Assembly (NCBI RefSeq): GCF_001642955.1
Contig: NZ_LWSK01000053.1
Coordinates: 1 to 40,290, forward strand
DNA: 40,290 nt
Direction: 5' to 3'
Source: Rubripirellula obstinata
Lineage (GTDB): Bacteria; Planctomycetota; Planctomycetia; Pirellulales; Pirellulaceae
Below the pieces are notes generated by a model that was not told where the DNA came from, made no database searches, and was given only the letters and a program-made list of their open reading frames with translations. Both the position numbers and the translations under genes were made by a program. Below, in pieces: positions 17,133 to 25,992 of the stretch. How positions within the stretch are numbered: position 1 is the first letter of the stretch; the number at the start of each line of letters is the position of its first letter.

Positions 17133-18452
17133 TTGAGCCTTCCTTTGTCCACAGCAACTACACATTCGATTGGTCCCCGCAGTGCTGCCGCCTTTGAACG
17201 TGCCGTTCAATTAATGCCGGGTGGCGTGAACAGTCCCGCCCGAGCGTTTGGTGCTGTCGGTGGCACGCCTTTGTTTATTGACCGGGCGGAAGGTCCGTAT
17301 TTGCATGACATCGACGGTCGCCGATACATCGATTACATCGGTTCGTGGGGGCCGATGATTCTGGGGCACGCCCATCCCGAAGTCATCGAAGCGATCATCA
17401 AAGCTGCCGAGCGTGGGACCAGCTACGGTGCGCCGACCGAAGCCGAATCGCATTTAGCGGACCAGATCATCGCGGCGGTTCCAAGTATTGAAAAAGTGCG
17501 TTTGGTCAACAGCGGCACCGAGGCGACGATGAGCGCGATCCGGGTCGCTCGCGGTGCAACCGGTCGCGATAAGATCGTCAAGTTTGCTGGGAACTATCAC
17601 GGCCATGTGGACAGTTTGTTGGTGTCGGCCGGCAGCGCCGCAGCAACACTCGGCGCGCCCGATTCGCCCGGCGTCACCGAGGGAGCCAGCAAAGATACGA
17701 TCGTTGCCCGTTATAACGATGCCGACGGGATCGCTGAAATTTTCGCTAACCATCCCGGCGAAATTGCTGCCGTCATTTTGGAACCTGTCGTGGGCAACAT
17801 GGGCTGCGTCGCCGGATCACCTGATTTCTTGCAGACGCTTCGCGAAGAGACAACCAAGGATGGAGCGATCTTGATTTTTGACGAAGTCATGACCGGTTTC
17901 CGATTGGCATTGGGCGGCGCACAGGAACGTTTTGGTGTGACACCCGACATGACCACGCTGGGAAAAATTGTCGGTGGTGGGTTGCCGATGGGAGCGTACG
18001 GCGGCAAAGCCGAGATCATGAATCAGGTGTTGCCGGCGGGCAAAGTTTTTCAGGCGGGAACGCTAAGCGGAAATCCGGTCGCCGTGGCAGCCGGCAGCAA
18101 GACGCTGCAAATCCTTCGTGATGATCCACCCTACGAACAGCTCGATCGGATGGGCATGCGACTGGCCAAAGGAATCGACATGGCGGCAACCGATGCGGGC
18201 ATCGATCACCAAGTCCAAGCTGTCGGCAGCATGATGACGCTGTTCTTTAACCCTGACCCGGTTGATCATTGGGGTGACGCAGATCGTTGTGACCGCGAAG
18301 CGTTTGGACGATATTTCTGGGGCCTGATTGGCGAGGGCGTCTACATGCCGTGCAGCCAATTCGAGGCCCTGTTCTTTAGCCGAACTCACACCGAAGACAT
18401 CATCGACGAAACAATCGAAGCTGCCCGCAAAGTGCTCTCTCAAATGGCGTAA
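17133..18452 (+). CDS. hemL: glutamate-1-semialdehyde 2,1-aminomutase
   Basis: Converts glutamate-1-semialdehyde to 5-aminolevulinate in the C5 route to tetrapyrroles, using pyridoxal phosphate. 439 residues, normal for the family. Diagnostic segments: LMPGGVNSPARAF at the N-terminus, IGSWGPMILGHAHP, VNSGTEATMSAIRVARGATG, NYHGHVD, FDEVMTGFR, and Lys278 in TTLGKIVGGGLPMGAYGG as the cofactor lysine, then GTLSGNPVA. No ATG is usable before the conserved region; the start is a TTG at 17133 (or TTG at 17145). Divergently placed from the exported-protein gene at 15798-16985, and a single gene by spacing. Confidence 0.97.
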   Translation: MSLPLSTATTHSIGPRSAAAFERAVQLMPGGVNSPARAFGAVGGTPLFIDRAEGPYLHDIDGRRYIDYIGSWGPMILGHAHPEVIEAIIKAAERGTSYGAPTEAESHLADQIIAAVPSIEKVRLVNSGTEATMSAIRVARGATGRDKIVKFAGNYHGHVDSLLVSAGSAAATLGAPDSPGVTEGASKDTIVARYNDADGIAEIFANHPGEIAAVILEPVVGNMGCVAGSPDFLQTLREETTKDGAILIFDEVMTGFRLALGGAQERFGVTPDMTTLGKIVGGGLPMGAYGGKAEIMNQVLPAGKVFQAGTLSGNPVAVAAGSKTLQILRDDPPYEQLDRMGMRLAKGIDMAATDAGIDHQVQAVGSMMTLFFNPDPVDHWGDADRCDREAFGRYFWGLIGEGVYMPCSQFEALFFSRTHTEDIIDETIEAARKVLSQMA

Positions 18453-18475
18453 AGACTGCTCCTATTTTGGACTTC

Positions 18476-18571
18476 GTAGGCCGGAACAAGCCGCTTCGGC
18501 GCAGTTCCGGCGATCCAAACAGGTGAGATGCAATTGCCGGAACTGCGCCGAAGCGGCTTGTTCCGGCCTAC
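18476..18571. repeat. perfect 36-bp inverted repeat downstream of hemL
   Basis: Arms 18476-18511 and 18536-18571 are perfectly complementary over 36 bp, bounded by GTAGGCCGG and CCGGCCTAC, with a 24-nt loop. No T-run follows. The same GTAGGCCG/CGGCCTAC borders appear at 36523-36599 and 40071-40146, with different stem interiors, so this is a third hairpin family rather than a dedicated hemL terminator. Such a stem would nevertheless end or protect the transcript's 3' end. Confidence 0.75.
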
Positions 18572-18654
18572 CTCCATTTGAAACGCGTTGATTTGCGACA
18601 CTTCTCAGTGAACGCCGATATTTGGCTCGTTACGGTTTTCACGAGGGTTTTTCG

Positions 18655-18685
18655 CCTATTAAGTTATCGCTTAATTCGTAATAGG
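18655..18685. promoter_or_regulatory. AT-rich inverted repeats upstream of the DUF1559 gene
   Basis: CCTATTA (18655-18661) and TAATAGG (18679-18685) enclose a second pair, ATTAAG (18658-18663) and CTTAAT (18670-18675), 31 to 61 nt before the start codon at 18716. The position and nested symmetry suit an operator or promoter element. No consensus known to me matches. Confidence 0.3.
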
Positions 18686-18715
18686 ACGACGTGAAACGCC
18701 ACTTTTTCCATTAGA

Positions 18716-20053
18716 ATGAAAAGGACGTTGTCCGCGAAGTTATCAATTTGGTTGGAGATAAATCTCTTGAGATTCCGTATTCGTTCACGGCAAGCATTCA
18801 CACTTGTCGAACTGTTGGTGGTCATCGCCATCATTGGTGTTTTGGTCGGCTTGCTGCTGCCCGCTGTTCAGGCCGCTCGCGAAGCAGCGCGACGAATGAG
18901 TTGCAGCAACAACTTCAAGCAGATCGGCTTGTCGATTCACAACTACCATGCGGCGTACAACCAAATGCCGCGTCACGGAACCGGCACAACGGCTGACTTG
19001 ATTGCTGGTTACCTGGGTGATGACGGAGATTCTGGCGGAACCGCAAACAATGCGGGCACCGGTGGTGGCAACAACGGTTGTCGGCTCAGCATGCTGGTTC
19101 CGGTTTTGCCCTTCCTGGAACAACAGGCTTTGTGGGAACAAATCAGTAATCCAAACAACCAAAAGGTCAGTGGCAACTTGGCGGCTGGCGCAACATGGAA
19201 TGCCATGGGGCCGCACCCGCAACAACGCGAATACGTTCCATGGGTCACCAACGTGGTCAGCTTTCGCTGTCCCAGTGATCCAGGTGTTGGCTTGCCAGCG
19301 TTCGGGCGAACCAATTATGCCGCCAGCCTCGGTGATTCTGCTGACTTCCAAAACGATTCAGTCTTTCGTCCGATCGGCAGCACGCAGATTTGGGGAATGG
19401 ACATTGGACAAGCTCCGCGAGATCGCGCGGGCAGTCGCGGTGCCTTCTCCGCTCGGCTGAATACCCGCTTCCGTGATGTGCTTGATGGATTGTCCAACAC
19501 GATCGCAATGGGAGAAATCAGCTCAGATTTGGGCGACCGAGATATCACGACGGAAATGGCCGATGGTGGCGGCAACAATTGGTCCGAACCAAGCTCGGGT
19601 GGTATTTACGAGAACCCAGCCATCGCAACTTCCAGCAACCTGATCGATCCATTGAGGCCAAGGTTTTGGTGTACAGGCCCTCCTTGCACCGTACCATCCT
19701 TGATTCCAGATCCAGATCGCAAACGAGGATTCCGCTGGGCCGACTCAACCGCTCTGTACAGCGGCGTGGCAACCATCTTGCCACCGAACTCGGCACTCGT
19801 CAGCGTCGGCACCGGCGACACAGCGGTGTGTACCGCAACCGTCAGCAGCCGGCACCAAGGCGGTGCTCACATCCTGATGTGCGACGGAGCCGTTAAGTTC
19901 ATTACCGATTCGATCGAAGCGGGAAATTCCAACGCACCCAACGTCCGAAACGGAGCGGTTGGTCTTGCCGCACCCGGCAGCGCAAGCCCCTACGGCCTTT
20001 GGGGTTCACTCGGTACCCGAGCCGCCCGCGAAGTCATCAGTGAAGAGTTTTAA
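18716..20053 (+). CDS. DUF1559 protein with prepilin-type N-terminal methylation signal
   Basis: A 445-residue member of the large planctomycete-expanded DUF1559 family. Residues 20-57 hold the type II pseudopilin signal: basic RIRSRQA, then FTLVELLVVIAIIGVLVGLL, with predicted cleavage just before the Phe and a conserved Glu+5. The following LLPAVQAAREAARRMSCSNN-type segment is the usual family link, and near the C-terminus comes ILMCDGAVKFITDSI (the 'DGxVxFI' box). Processing by a prepilin peptidase and anchoring in the inner membrane by the helix is expected; the role in the cell is unknown. Single gene after a long spacer. Confidence 0.93.
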   Translation: MKRTLSAKLSIWLEINLLRFRIRSRQAFTLVELLVVIAIIGVLVGLLLPAVQAAREAARRMSCSNNFKQIGLSIHNYHAAYNQMPRHGTGTTADLIAGYLGDDGDSGGTANNAGTGGGNNGCRLSMLVPVLPFLEQQALWEQISNPNNQKVSGNLAAGATWNAMGPHPQQREYVPWVTNVVSFRCPSDPGVGLPAFGRTNYAASLGDSADFQNDSVFRPIGSTQIWGMDIGQAPRDRAGSRGAFSARLNTRFRDVLDGLSNTIAMGEISSDLGDRDITTEMADGGGNNWSEPSSGGIYENPAIATSSNLIDPLRPRFWCTGPPCTVPSLIPDPDRKRGFRWADSTALYSGVATILPPNSALVSVGTGDTAVCTATVSSRHQGGAHILMCDGAVKFITDSIEAGNSNAPNVRNGAVGLAAPGSASPYGLWGSLGTRAAREVISEEF

Positions 20054-20159
20054 TCCCAATTCAACACAATCCGTGAACGTCCGGGCTGGATCCTGAGCGT
20101 GCCGCCGTGCAGGCTCTGCTAGTCCTGGAGGGACGAAAGCTCGGTGCCGGGTGCGAAGC

Positions 20160-20302
20160 CCAACGCCGTGAAGAGTTTTGGCCCCTAAAAATACGGGTTA
20201 GTTCGTTTAACCGCGTGGGCATCGCCCCGCGCGTTTCGCCCCGCATGGACGCGCGGGGCGATGCCCACGCGGTTAAACGGTTTAGAAACCCTTTACGGCG
20301 TT
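20160..20302. mobile_element. MITE-like palindromic element, copy D, with target duplication GTGCGAAGC
   Basis: About 143 bp. The left end is CCAACGCCGTGAAGAG, the right end is TTTACGGCGTT. Perfect 31-bp inner arms lie at 20204-20234 and 20249-20279. GTGCGAAGC flanks it exactly (20151-20159, 20303-20311). Removing the element plus one duplication rebuilds CCGGGTGCGAAGCACCCGG, a perfect small hairpin with loop GAA, like the TAC-loop version near 20409. This supports a real insertion into a pre-existing palindrome. Confidence 0.85.
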
Positions 20303-20346
20303 GTGCGAAGCACCCGGAAACAATGCAACAAAAACTACTCTGAGCT

Positions 20347-20381
20347 TCGATCGATCGGCGGCTTTGCCGCCGATCGATCGA
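20347..20381. repeat. 16-bp perfect GC-rich hairpin between convergent genes
   Basis: Arms 20347-20362 and 20366-20381 with a 3-nt loop, extended by GAGC/GCTC pairs with small mismatches. It sits between the ends of the DUF1559 and recG genes. No T-run, so not a classic terminator, but strong enough to stop or stabilise either transcript. Confidence 0.6.
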
Positions 20382-20504
20382 GGCTCAGACAAATAGGGGG
20401 CGCATGATCCGGGTGCTACGCACCCGGCAAAGGGCTGTCACCGCTCCGCGGCTAGATTGTCGGGTTTGCGCTGCATTCAAGGCACCATCTAAGCTGGACA
20501 ATTT

Positions 20505-22652
20505 CTAAGCCACGTCGCCAAGGTCTAAACGCTTTGCATAGCGACGGAAGACTTGGTCGCGGAGTGCGGCCAGGTCACTGGCTGACAATTCAGGATCCTC
20601 TTCGATCATTTCTTGCGCCATCGATCGGGCGAGCGCTAGGATCTCGACATCGCGGACCAGATCAGCGATCCACATGGGCGGCATTCCGCTTTGCCGTCGG
20701 CCCAACAAATCACCTGGACCACGCAAGCGAAAATCGGCTTCGGCCAATTCAAAGCCATCGTGAGTTTCCTCTAAAACCTTCAGCCGTTCATTCTCCTCAG
20801 GCTCGATTTCACCGTCCGTGAAAACGCAAACGTGCCCCGCATGCGATCCCCGCGAAATGCGTCCACGCAATTGATGCAACTGAGCCAATCCGAATCGCTG
20901 TGCCCCCAAAATCGTCATCACGGTCGCGTTGGGAACATTGATTCCTACCTCAATCACGGTCGTACTGACCAACACCTGCAACTGCTCCGTTGCAAACTGC
21001 TGCATCACCGACTGTTTCTCTTCGGCCGGCATCCGACCGTGCAACAGACCGACACGATAATCTTTCAACGGCCCCGTCGATAACTCTTCGAACACCGATT
21101 CCACTGATGCAATGTCTTCGTTGGCGTCGTCATCCTCGGACGCTTCGACCGCCGAAACTCGCGGTGCCACGACAAACGCCTGACGTCCTTCGTCCAGACG
21201 CTCTCGCACAAATGCCCACCACCGTTGTTTCCACTGCCCGCGACCCAAGTACGTGTTCACCTTCCCGCGCCCAGGTGGTTTGTCACGCAGTGTGCTCAAT
21301 TCCACATCACCAAACATGGTCATCGCCACGCTGCGCGGGATTGGCGTCGCTGACATGACCAAATAGTGCGGATCGATGCCGCCCGAACGTAATTTCACTC
21401 GCTGTGCCACGCCGAATTTATGCTGTTCGTCGATCACGCAAACGCCCAACCGTTTGAAATCAATCTCGCCGTATAGCAACGCCTGCGTTCCTACCAACAA
21501 ATCAATTTCTCCGCTGGCAATCTCTTCAATCACGGTCCGTTTTTCACCGGCGGACAACGAACCACATAGCAGACCTATTCGGACCTTTGATCCTTCCAGA
21601 GTCTTGTTCAAAGTTTCAAAGTGTTGTCTCGCCAAGACTTCCGTTGGTGCCATCAAAACAGCTTGATGATCATTCGCGACCGCCAACATCATCGCGTAGA
21701 TGGCAACGATTGTTTTACCGCTTCCCACATCGCCCTGCAGCAATCGATTCATTGGAAATTGACAGGCCATGTCACCGCGAATCTCGTCAATCGTCCGTCG
21801 CTGATCCCCCGTCAATTCAAACGGAAACCGATTCACGATTCGGGCGTCAATCATCGCCGTCGATGTTAGCGGCGGGGCTCTCAATTCGGTCGTCAACCTT
21901 CGACGCTTGATGGCGAGCGCCAGTTGCATCGCAAACAATTCCTGGAAGACCAATCGCGTCCGCGCGGCGACCAAGGCGGCTTCATCAGGTGGCCGATGCA
22001 GATCCGAAAGCGCCGTCCCGATCTCAGGCAGACTCTCGCCAACAATGATTCCAATTTCAGACAGACGAACCGCCGCAGCTTTTCGCAGCGCAGGCGGCAT
22101 GACTTCCGTCAGGGAATCAAACATGCCATGAGCGACGTCCCAAACGAGCCGTCGCATTTCAATCTGCTTGATCCCTTCGGTCAGCGGGTAGACCGGCAGG
22201 ATCCGCGGCTTGGTGATCTCATCTTCATCACCCAGGATCGTGACCTGCGGATGAACGAACTCCATCCGCAAACCACTCAGCTTTGGAGTCCCCGAAATCA
22301 TGACTCGGCGATCAAACTTGATCGATTCGGCGCGAAAAGGTTGGTTGAAAAACAGGATCCTTACCGAACCGGTTTCATTTTCAACGATCGCGCCGAACAC
22401 GGATTTGCCAACTGATCGCGAAACGATCTCTGCATCAGCGATCGTGCCCACCAACGATGCTGGAACACCTTCACGCAAATCCGTCACGGCAGTCGGCGGA
22501 GCGGGGAATTCGTAGTCGCGTGGAAAAAGAAACAACAAGTCGCGGACCGTGCCCAGTCCAATTTTTTGCAACTTGCCAGCGCGCACTTGACCGATCGCCG
22601 GCAGCGATGCCAACGACGTGTTGAGACTCGTGCCCGCGTGATCCGTTGTCAT
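20505..22652 (-). CDS. recG: ATP-dependent DNA helicase RecG
   Basis: Reverses and rescues stalled replication forks and processes branched DNA. 715 residues. The N-terminal wedge/OB domain (GIGLGTVRDLLFLFPRDYE-like, residues ~30-48) is followed by the helicase core: Walker A GDVGSGKT at 307-314, APTEVLARQH, DEQH box at 408-411 (VIDEQHKFGVAQR), SATPIPRS, then LHGRMPAEEK and TTVIEVGINVPNATVM, QLHQLRGRISRG, and the C-terminal FRLRGPGDLLGRRQSGMP motif of RecG. The start overlaps the upstream gene's stop (ATGA at 22649-22652), implying translational coupling. Confidence 0.96.
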   Translation of the reverse strand: MTTDHAGTSLNTSLASLPAIGQVRAGKLQKIGLGTVRDLLFLFPRDYEFPAPPTAVTDLREGVPASLVGTIADAEIVSRSVGKSVFGAIVENETGSVRILFFNQPFRAESIKFDRRVMISGTPKLSGLRMEFVHPQVTILGDEDEITKPRILPVYPLTEGIKQIEMRRLVWDVAHGMFDSLTEVMPPALRKAAAVRLSEIGIIVGESLPEIGTALSDLHRPPDEAALVAARTRLVFQELFAMQLALAIKRRRLTTELRAPPLTSTAMIDARIVNRFPFELTGDQRRTIDEIRGDMACQFPMNRLLQGDVGSGKTIVAIYAMMLAVANDHQAVLMAPTEVLARQHFETLNKTLEGSKVRIGLLCGSLSAGEKRTVIEEIASGEIDLLVGTQALLYGEIDFKRLGVCVIDEQHKFGVAQRVKLRSGGIDPHYLVMSATPIPRSVAMTMFGDVELSTLRDKPPGRGKVNTYLGRGQWKQRWWAFVRERLDEGRQAFVVAPRVSAVEASEDDDANEDIASVESVFEELSTGPLKDYRVGLLHGRMPAEEKQSVMQQFATEQLQVLVSTTVIEVGINVPNATVMTILGAQRFGLAQLHQLRGRISRGSHAGHVCVFTDGEIEPEENERLKVLEETHDGFELAEADFRLRGPGDLLGRRQSGMPPMWIADLVRDVEILALARSMAQEMIEEDPELSASDLAALRDQVFRRYAKRLDLGDVA

Positions 22653-22996
22653 GAAGCGTCTTCGTTTGCTGTGTCTTCGCTAACAGACTCTTTTGCTTCC
22701 GCTGCCTTCGCCGCCTTCTTCGCCTCTCGCTTCGCCATGTGCTGGGCGGCCATTTCTTCAATCGTCATGACTTTTTCAGGACCGGACCGATTGAACTGTT
22801 TTTCGTAGAGCGTTTCGATGAACTCTTTCAGCGGCAATTTCCACGGCTCTTCTTTGCGATTGGCGTACTTGCCGAACCGTTTTGGGCTTAGCCCCAATTC
22901 CCGAGCCATTTGAATATGTGCATCCGACAGCTTGAAATTTTTTCTGGCGTCGATCCAAGGTTGGAATTTATGAGGAATACGTTTTTTCTTCGCCAC
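22649..22996 (-). CDS. small conserved basic protein coupled to recG
   Basis: 115 residues. The first ~75 form a compact conserved block (WIDARKNFKLSDAHIQMARE, then SPKRFGKYANRKEEPWKLPL, then FIETLYEKQF) that I recognise as a widespread uncharacterised family. The remainder is a Lys/Ala/Glu-rich charged helix (AKREAKKAAKAAEAKESVSE). No signal peptide or membrane helix; predicted cytosolic, helical, possibly nucleic-acid associated. It is first in a two-gene unit with recG, overlapping by 4 nt. Function unknown. Confidence 0.8.
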   Translation of the reverse strand: MAKKKRIPHKFQPWIDARKNFKLSDAHIQMARELGLSPKRFGKYANRKEEPWKLPLKEFIETLYEKQFNRSGPEKVMTIEEMAAQHMAKREAKKAAKAAEAKESVSEDTANEDAS

Positions 22997-23063
22997 GATG
23001 GGCTCCGGTGATGCATTGCTTGTTGGGGTTTCGTCGCGATCCGGTCGGACATCGCCGCCGGTT

Positions 23064-23097
23064 ATCTTGATCAGTTAGATCATCTTGATCAGCTAGA
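23064..23097. promoter_or_regulatory. tandem 16-bp repeat with TTGATCA cores upstream of the recG unit
   Basis: ATCTTGATCAGTTAGA (23064-23079) and ATCTTGATCAGCTAGA (23082-23097) are direct repeats at an 18-bp period, each with a palindromic TTGATCA-type core. They lie 68-101 nt upstream of the start at 22996 and beside the end of the M20 gene. Two evenly spaced similar sites suggest an operator for a dimeric regulator of the small protein/recG unit. Confidence 0.4.
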
Positions 23098-23116
23098 CAA
23101 CATAGTTTGGACAAGT

Positions 23117-24325
23117 TCAACACCCCAGCCGTCGCTCGATGTATTGCTCGCAGATTTTAAAATAAGTCAGCATCGAATCAATGTCGATCCATTCATCAAT
23201 CGCGTGCAGATTGCCAACCCAAGGCCGAGACAAATTGACCGGGATCGCATGATCGCAAAAAAATCGACTGTCACTGCCACCCGATGCACGAACTTTTCGG
23301 ATTGTTTGACCGGTAATCGCCTCGGTGATGTCGCAGAACAACGAATCAGGATTCAAATCGGTTGGTTCCGCGGTCATCAACGGATCCAAGACGCCCGTGG
23401 ATCCCATAACTGGATCGCCTGAATCCAAGACGCCGATAATTTCCGCCAACATTGATGCCACGGTATGCGGCGGCGGGAAGCGAACATCAATCATCGCGGA
23501 TGCCTGCGACGGAATTCGGTTCGCCGTCGTGTTCTCTGTCTCGAAAATGGTGATGCTGCACGTCGGGAACCAATGATTGGCTTGTTCTTCGATTGGCTCG
23601 TCAGGCCAATAGCCTTCGAAGTGCTGGTTCAAACGCGATAACTGATGGATCAATTTCTGCACCGCGTTTTCACCCAACCAAGGCCTAGCACCATGAGCGG
23701 CGCGTCCAAGTTGAGTGACCCGAGCGTGAATGACACCTTTTTCGGCCACCGTAATATCCGTCAGTGACCCACCATCAGGAATAATGACTTGACCACAACG
23801 AAGTCCAATTTCGTTGACCAGAAACTCAACACCATCCGCTCCGCCAATCTCTTCGTCCGAAGTAATGGCAAGTCCAAGGCCAATTCCCGGATGCCGTTTG
23901 TGAAGCGTTCGCATCAGTTCGACCATGATCGCAATCTGACCCTTCATGTCTCCGCTGCCCGGTCCGTAGATCCGCCCCGATTCGACACGTGAGTGATAAC
24001 AATCCGGTTCGGAGTGCTCGATCACATCAATGTGCCCGCACAGCAAAATCTCGGGCGAAGGTTGATCGTAAGGTCGAACGACCAAGGATTGGTGACCGCC
24101 CTGGTAATAAGAGTCCAACTGAACGCCCTCGGTTGCATCAAGATGGTGTTCTAAAAACTCGAAACAGCGTTTACGTTCGGCTGGACGACTCTCGGTACTT
24201 GGGATCAAAACAAGATCACGTGTCAGTGACGTTAAACGTGATCGTAGGTTTTCGTCGTTGTCAGTCACGGCTTGCCTAATTTCAAATTGCGGATCTTGGG
24301 ACACTTCTTGGCCAACGCCACCCAT
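23117..24325 (-). CDS. M20-family zinc amidohydrolase (ArgE/DapE/ACY1 type)
   Basis: Two-metal peptidase/deacylase fold. From the ATG at 24325 it has 402 residues; the frame is open to 24403 (TTG), and a GTG at 24268 is also possible. Metal ligands by family pattern: His98 and Asp100 in [11 protein letters not shown], Asp126 in [10 protein letters not shown], the general-base pair Glu158-Glu159 in SDEEIGG, and a late His in [11 protein letters not shown]. The dimerisation-domain [12 protein letters not shown] and GGSDSRFF are also present. It hydrolyses an amide bond, with N-acyl amino acid or peptide as the typical substrate. It follows the ATP-grasp gene on the same strand, suggesting linked function. 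Confidence 0.9.
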   Translation of the reverse strand: MGGVGQEVSQDPQFEIRQAVTDNDENLRSRLTSLTRDLVLIPSTESRPAERKRCFEFLEHHLDATEGVQLDSYYQGGHQSLVVRPYDQPSPEILLCGHIDVIEHSEPDCYHSRVESGRIYGPGSGDMKGQIAIMVELMRTLHKRHPGIGLGLAITSDEEIGGADGVEFLVNEIGLRCGQVIIPDGGSLTDITVAEKGVIHARVTQLGRAAHGARPWLGENAVQKLIHQLSRLNQHFEGYWPDEPIEEQANHWFPTCSITIFETENTTANRIPSQASAMIDVRFPPPHTVASMLAEIIGVLDSGDPVMGSTGVLDPLMTAEPTDLNPDSLFCDITEAITGQTIRKVRASGGSDSRFFCDHAIPVNLSRPWVGNLHAIDEWIDIDSMLTYFKICEQYIERRLGC

Positions 24326-24528
24326 CAGGTTGCACCCGAGTTTTACGAAGCACACATTTGCTGCGGAATTCACCTCTACCGCTTGCGGGAAAGGTCCAGC
24401 CAAAGCGTGGGAGAGGGTTTGCGATTGATTGCGCAGCCCCAGCCCGGCCGCCCGAACGTCCGACCTCCCACGGTGCGCGTTGGAAGACGATGGTGGTGTT
24501 CACCAAGGAGTACAGATTTTGGCACCAT

Positions 24529-25971
24529 TCAATCGCGATCAGCATTCCAACTCCCAGGTAAATCTTGCTGGGCCAAATGCAGAAGATGATGACATTGTTC
24601 AGTGCTGTCGCCAATGCAAATGAATTGTCCTTTGTGAACCAAACCATCAGGGCCAAAGTTAAAGTTCAACGGCAAAATCCCTGAATGACTATCGGCATGA
24701 AACAAATGCCCGGCACTCTCAAAGATCTGTAACAAAGCAGCCGACGTTTCGGGAACACCCAATCGTAAATTCCTTAACAACCATGCACCGGACGGATGAA
24801 AATGCTTTGCCAAAATCGATGGATAGGTCGCGCCGGTGACCCGTGCGTTGATTTCGCAAACAAAGACTTCCATCTTTGCGACATCACCCTTCACGCTGCT
24901 TCTTTCAACCACCAACCAATCGATACTGGCCGGTCCACGATACCCCGTTCGATGCAACCAACGGCCAACAATCTCGGCCTGGGCAATGGTTTCGGACCGC
25001 AGATCGGGAAGTTGATCAAGGTAAGCAGGCGGCGACTCGTTTCCTTCATGGACGCTATCATCGCTAAGGATTTGCTCGGTCATGTCAAACGCATACACAG
25101 TCGTCTCGTCAAGAAACAACTGGGTGCTTGGACTCCGCAGACTCTGGATTCCTTGTTCGCCCGCAGCCAACCAACCTTGCACCAAGCACGGGCCCTCGTA
25201 GAAAAAGTAATCCGGAACCTGCGGCAGACATTCAGTTTCGCCAAGCCCGGAAAGCTTCACCATTCCGATCCCCGACGCACCAATCTGTGACCGAACAATG
25301 GCCGACGAATACCCTCGCTGCGACAACTGATCGGCACAGCCGGATATGTCGTCTGCCGATTCAGCGATCACAGTGTCCAGTGTCGGCAATCCCTGGTCCG
25401 CAAGAAACCGATGCAACAACAGTTTATTGTTTCCATCATGGCTTCCCGACATTGTCGAAACTGTCGTGCATCCAATTTTGGACGCTAGCGCCGTTAGTGT
25501 TTCGTCCGTAACATAGCCATCCAGACAAAGGCTTTTGCTTGAATCAATTTCTTCACCAAAAATCCGGCTAAGATCCGCGGCCGATTCCTGACGCAACCGT
25601 TGGCCCCATTGCAAGTATTTGTTGTGATCAAGCACCACCAATTCTGGCAACGAAAGACCGAGATCGTTTTCCAAGTATTTGCACAACGCGGGATCAGGCG
25701 GACGCTCGACCACCAAGTGATTGTTCCGCCCACCGCTGCAACCGCGAAACAGAAGATTGACCAGTGGAATCAACCGAGCACTGTAGGAATCCAATTCGCC
25801 GACTTGGTCGCTCAGTACTTTGGTCTGTTCTTTGTTTTCAAAAAAGATTGACAACAGATTGGCAAAAAATATCACACGCCGATCCCACATCGGCGGCAAT
25901 CGACCAGCAGTGTCGATAAACGAAGGCGCTGCTGTCTCGTTTGATTGGCGAACCATCACACATCCAAGCAT
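24529..25971 (-). CDS. ATP-grasp ligase-like protein with pre-ATP-grasp domain
   Basis: 480 residues (an internal ATG at 25956 is an alternative start). The first part (RRVIFFANLLSIFFENKEQ...) looks like the pre-ATP-grasp domain. The ATP-grasp core carries RSQIGASGIGMVKL (about 227-240, nucleotide-loop region), YEGPCLVQGW, GPASIDWLVVE, and Glu373/Asn375 in VCEINARVTGATYPS, the metal-binding pair. The C-terminal ~60 residues resemble the extra domain of PGM1-type peptide ligases. Such enzymes join a carboxylate to an amine through an acyl phosphate; the substrates here are unknown. It starts 21 nt after the PfkB gene. Confidence 0.8.
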   Translation of the reverse strand: MLGCVMVRQSNETAAPSFIDTAGRLPPMWDRRVIFFANLLSIFFENKEQTKVLSDQVGELDSYSARLIPLVNLLFRGCSGGRNNHLVVERPPDPALCKYLENDLGLSLPELVVLDHNKYLQWGQRLRQESAADLSRIFGEEIDSSKSLCLDGYVTDETLTALASKIGCTTVSTMSGSHDGNNKLLLHRFLADQGLPTLDTVIAESADDISGCADQLSQRGYSSAIVRSQIGASGIGMVKLSGLGETECLPQVPDYFFYEGPCLVQGWLAAGEQGIQSLRSPSTQLFLDETTVYAFDMTEQILSDDSVHEGNESPPAYLDQLPDLRSETIAQAEIVGRWLHRTGYRGPASIDWLVVERSSVKGDVAKMEVFVCEINARVTGATYPSILAKHFHPSGAWLLRNLRLGVPETSAALLQIFESAGHLFHADSHSGILPLNFNFGPDGLVHKGQFICIGDSTEQCHHLLHLAQQDLPGSWNADRD

Positions 25972-25992
25972 CAGTCACGAAGTTTCGTCTGA

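Larger units (their letters stand above)
20120..20450. repeat. composite spacer element, AGTCCTGGAGGGACG type, copy 1
   Basis: The left boundary (AGTCCTGGAGGGACGAAAGC, 20120-20139) and the right part (CCGGGTGC...GCACCCGGCA near 20409-20428, then AAGGGCTG) are shared with 39783-39950. Between them sit the MITE-like copy D and a 16-bp perfect stem (20347-20362 / 20366-20381, GATCGATCGGCGGC core, loop TTT). The spacer 20054-20504 separates the convergent DUF1559 and recG genes. It holds no gene. Confidence 0.6.

Noticed and set aside
18476-18571. Intrinsic terminators for hemL, mutS and the GcvH-like gene
   Set aside because: The stems have no downstream T-run on the proper strand and belong to repeat families found elsewhere, so I list them as repeats.
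24282-24656. 124-codon minus-strand frame across the end of the ATP-grasp gene
   Set aside because: Hydrophobic start followed by low-complexity sequence. It overlaps two real genes in other frames; the spacer text (GCGGGAAAGG..GAGAGGG) looks like interspersed repeat rather than coding.
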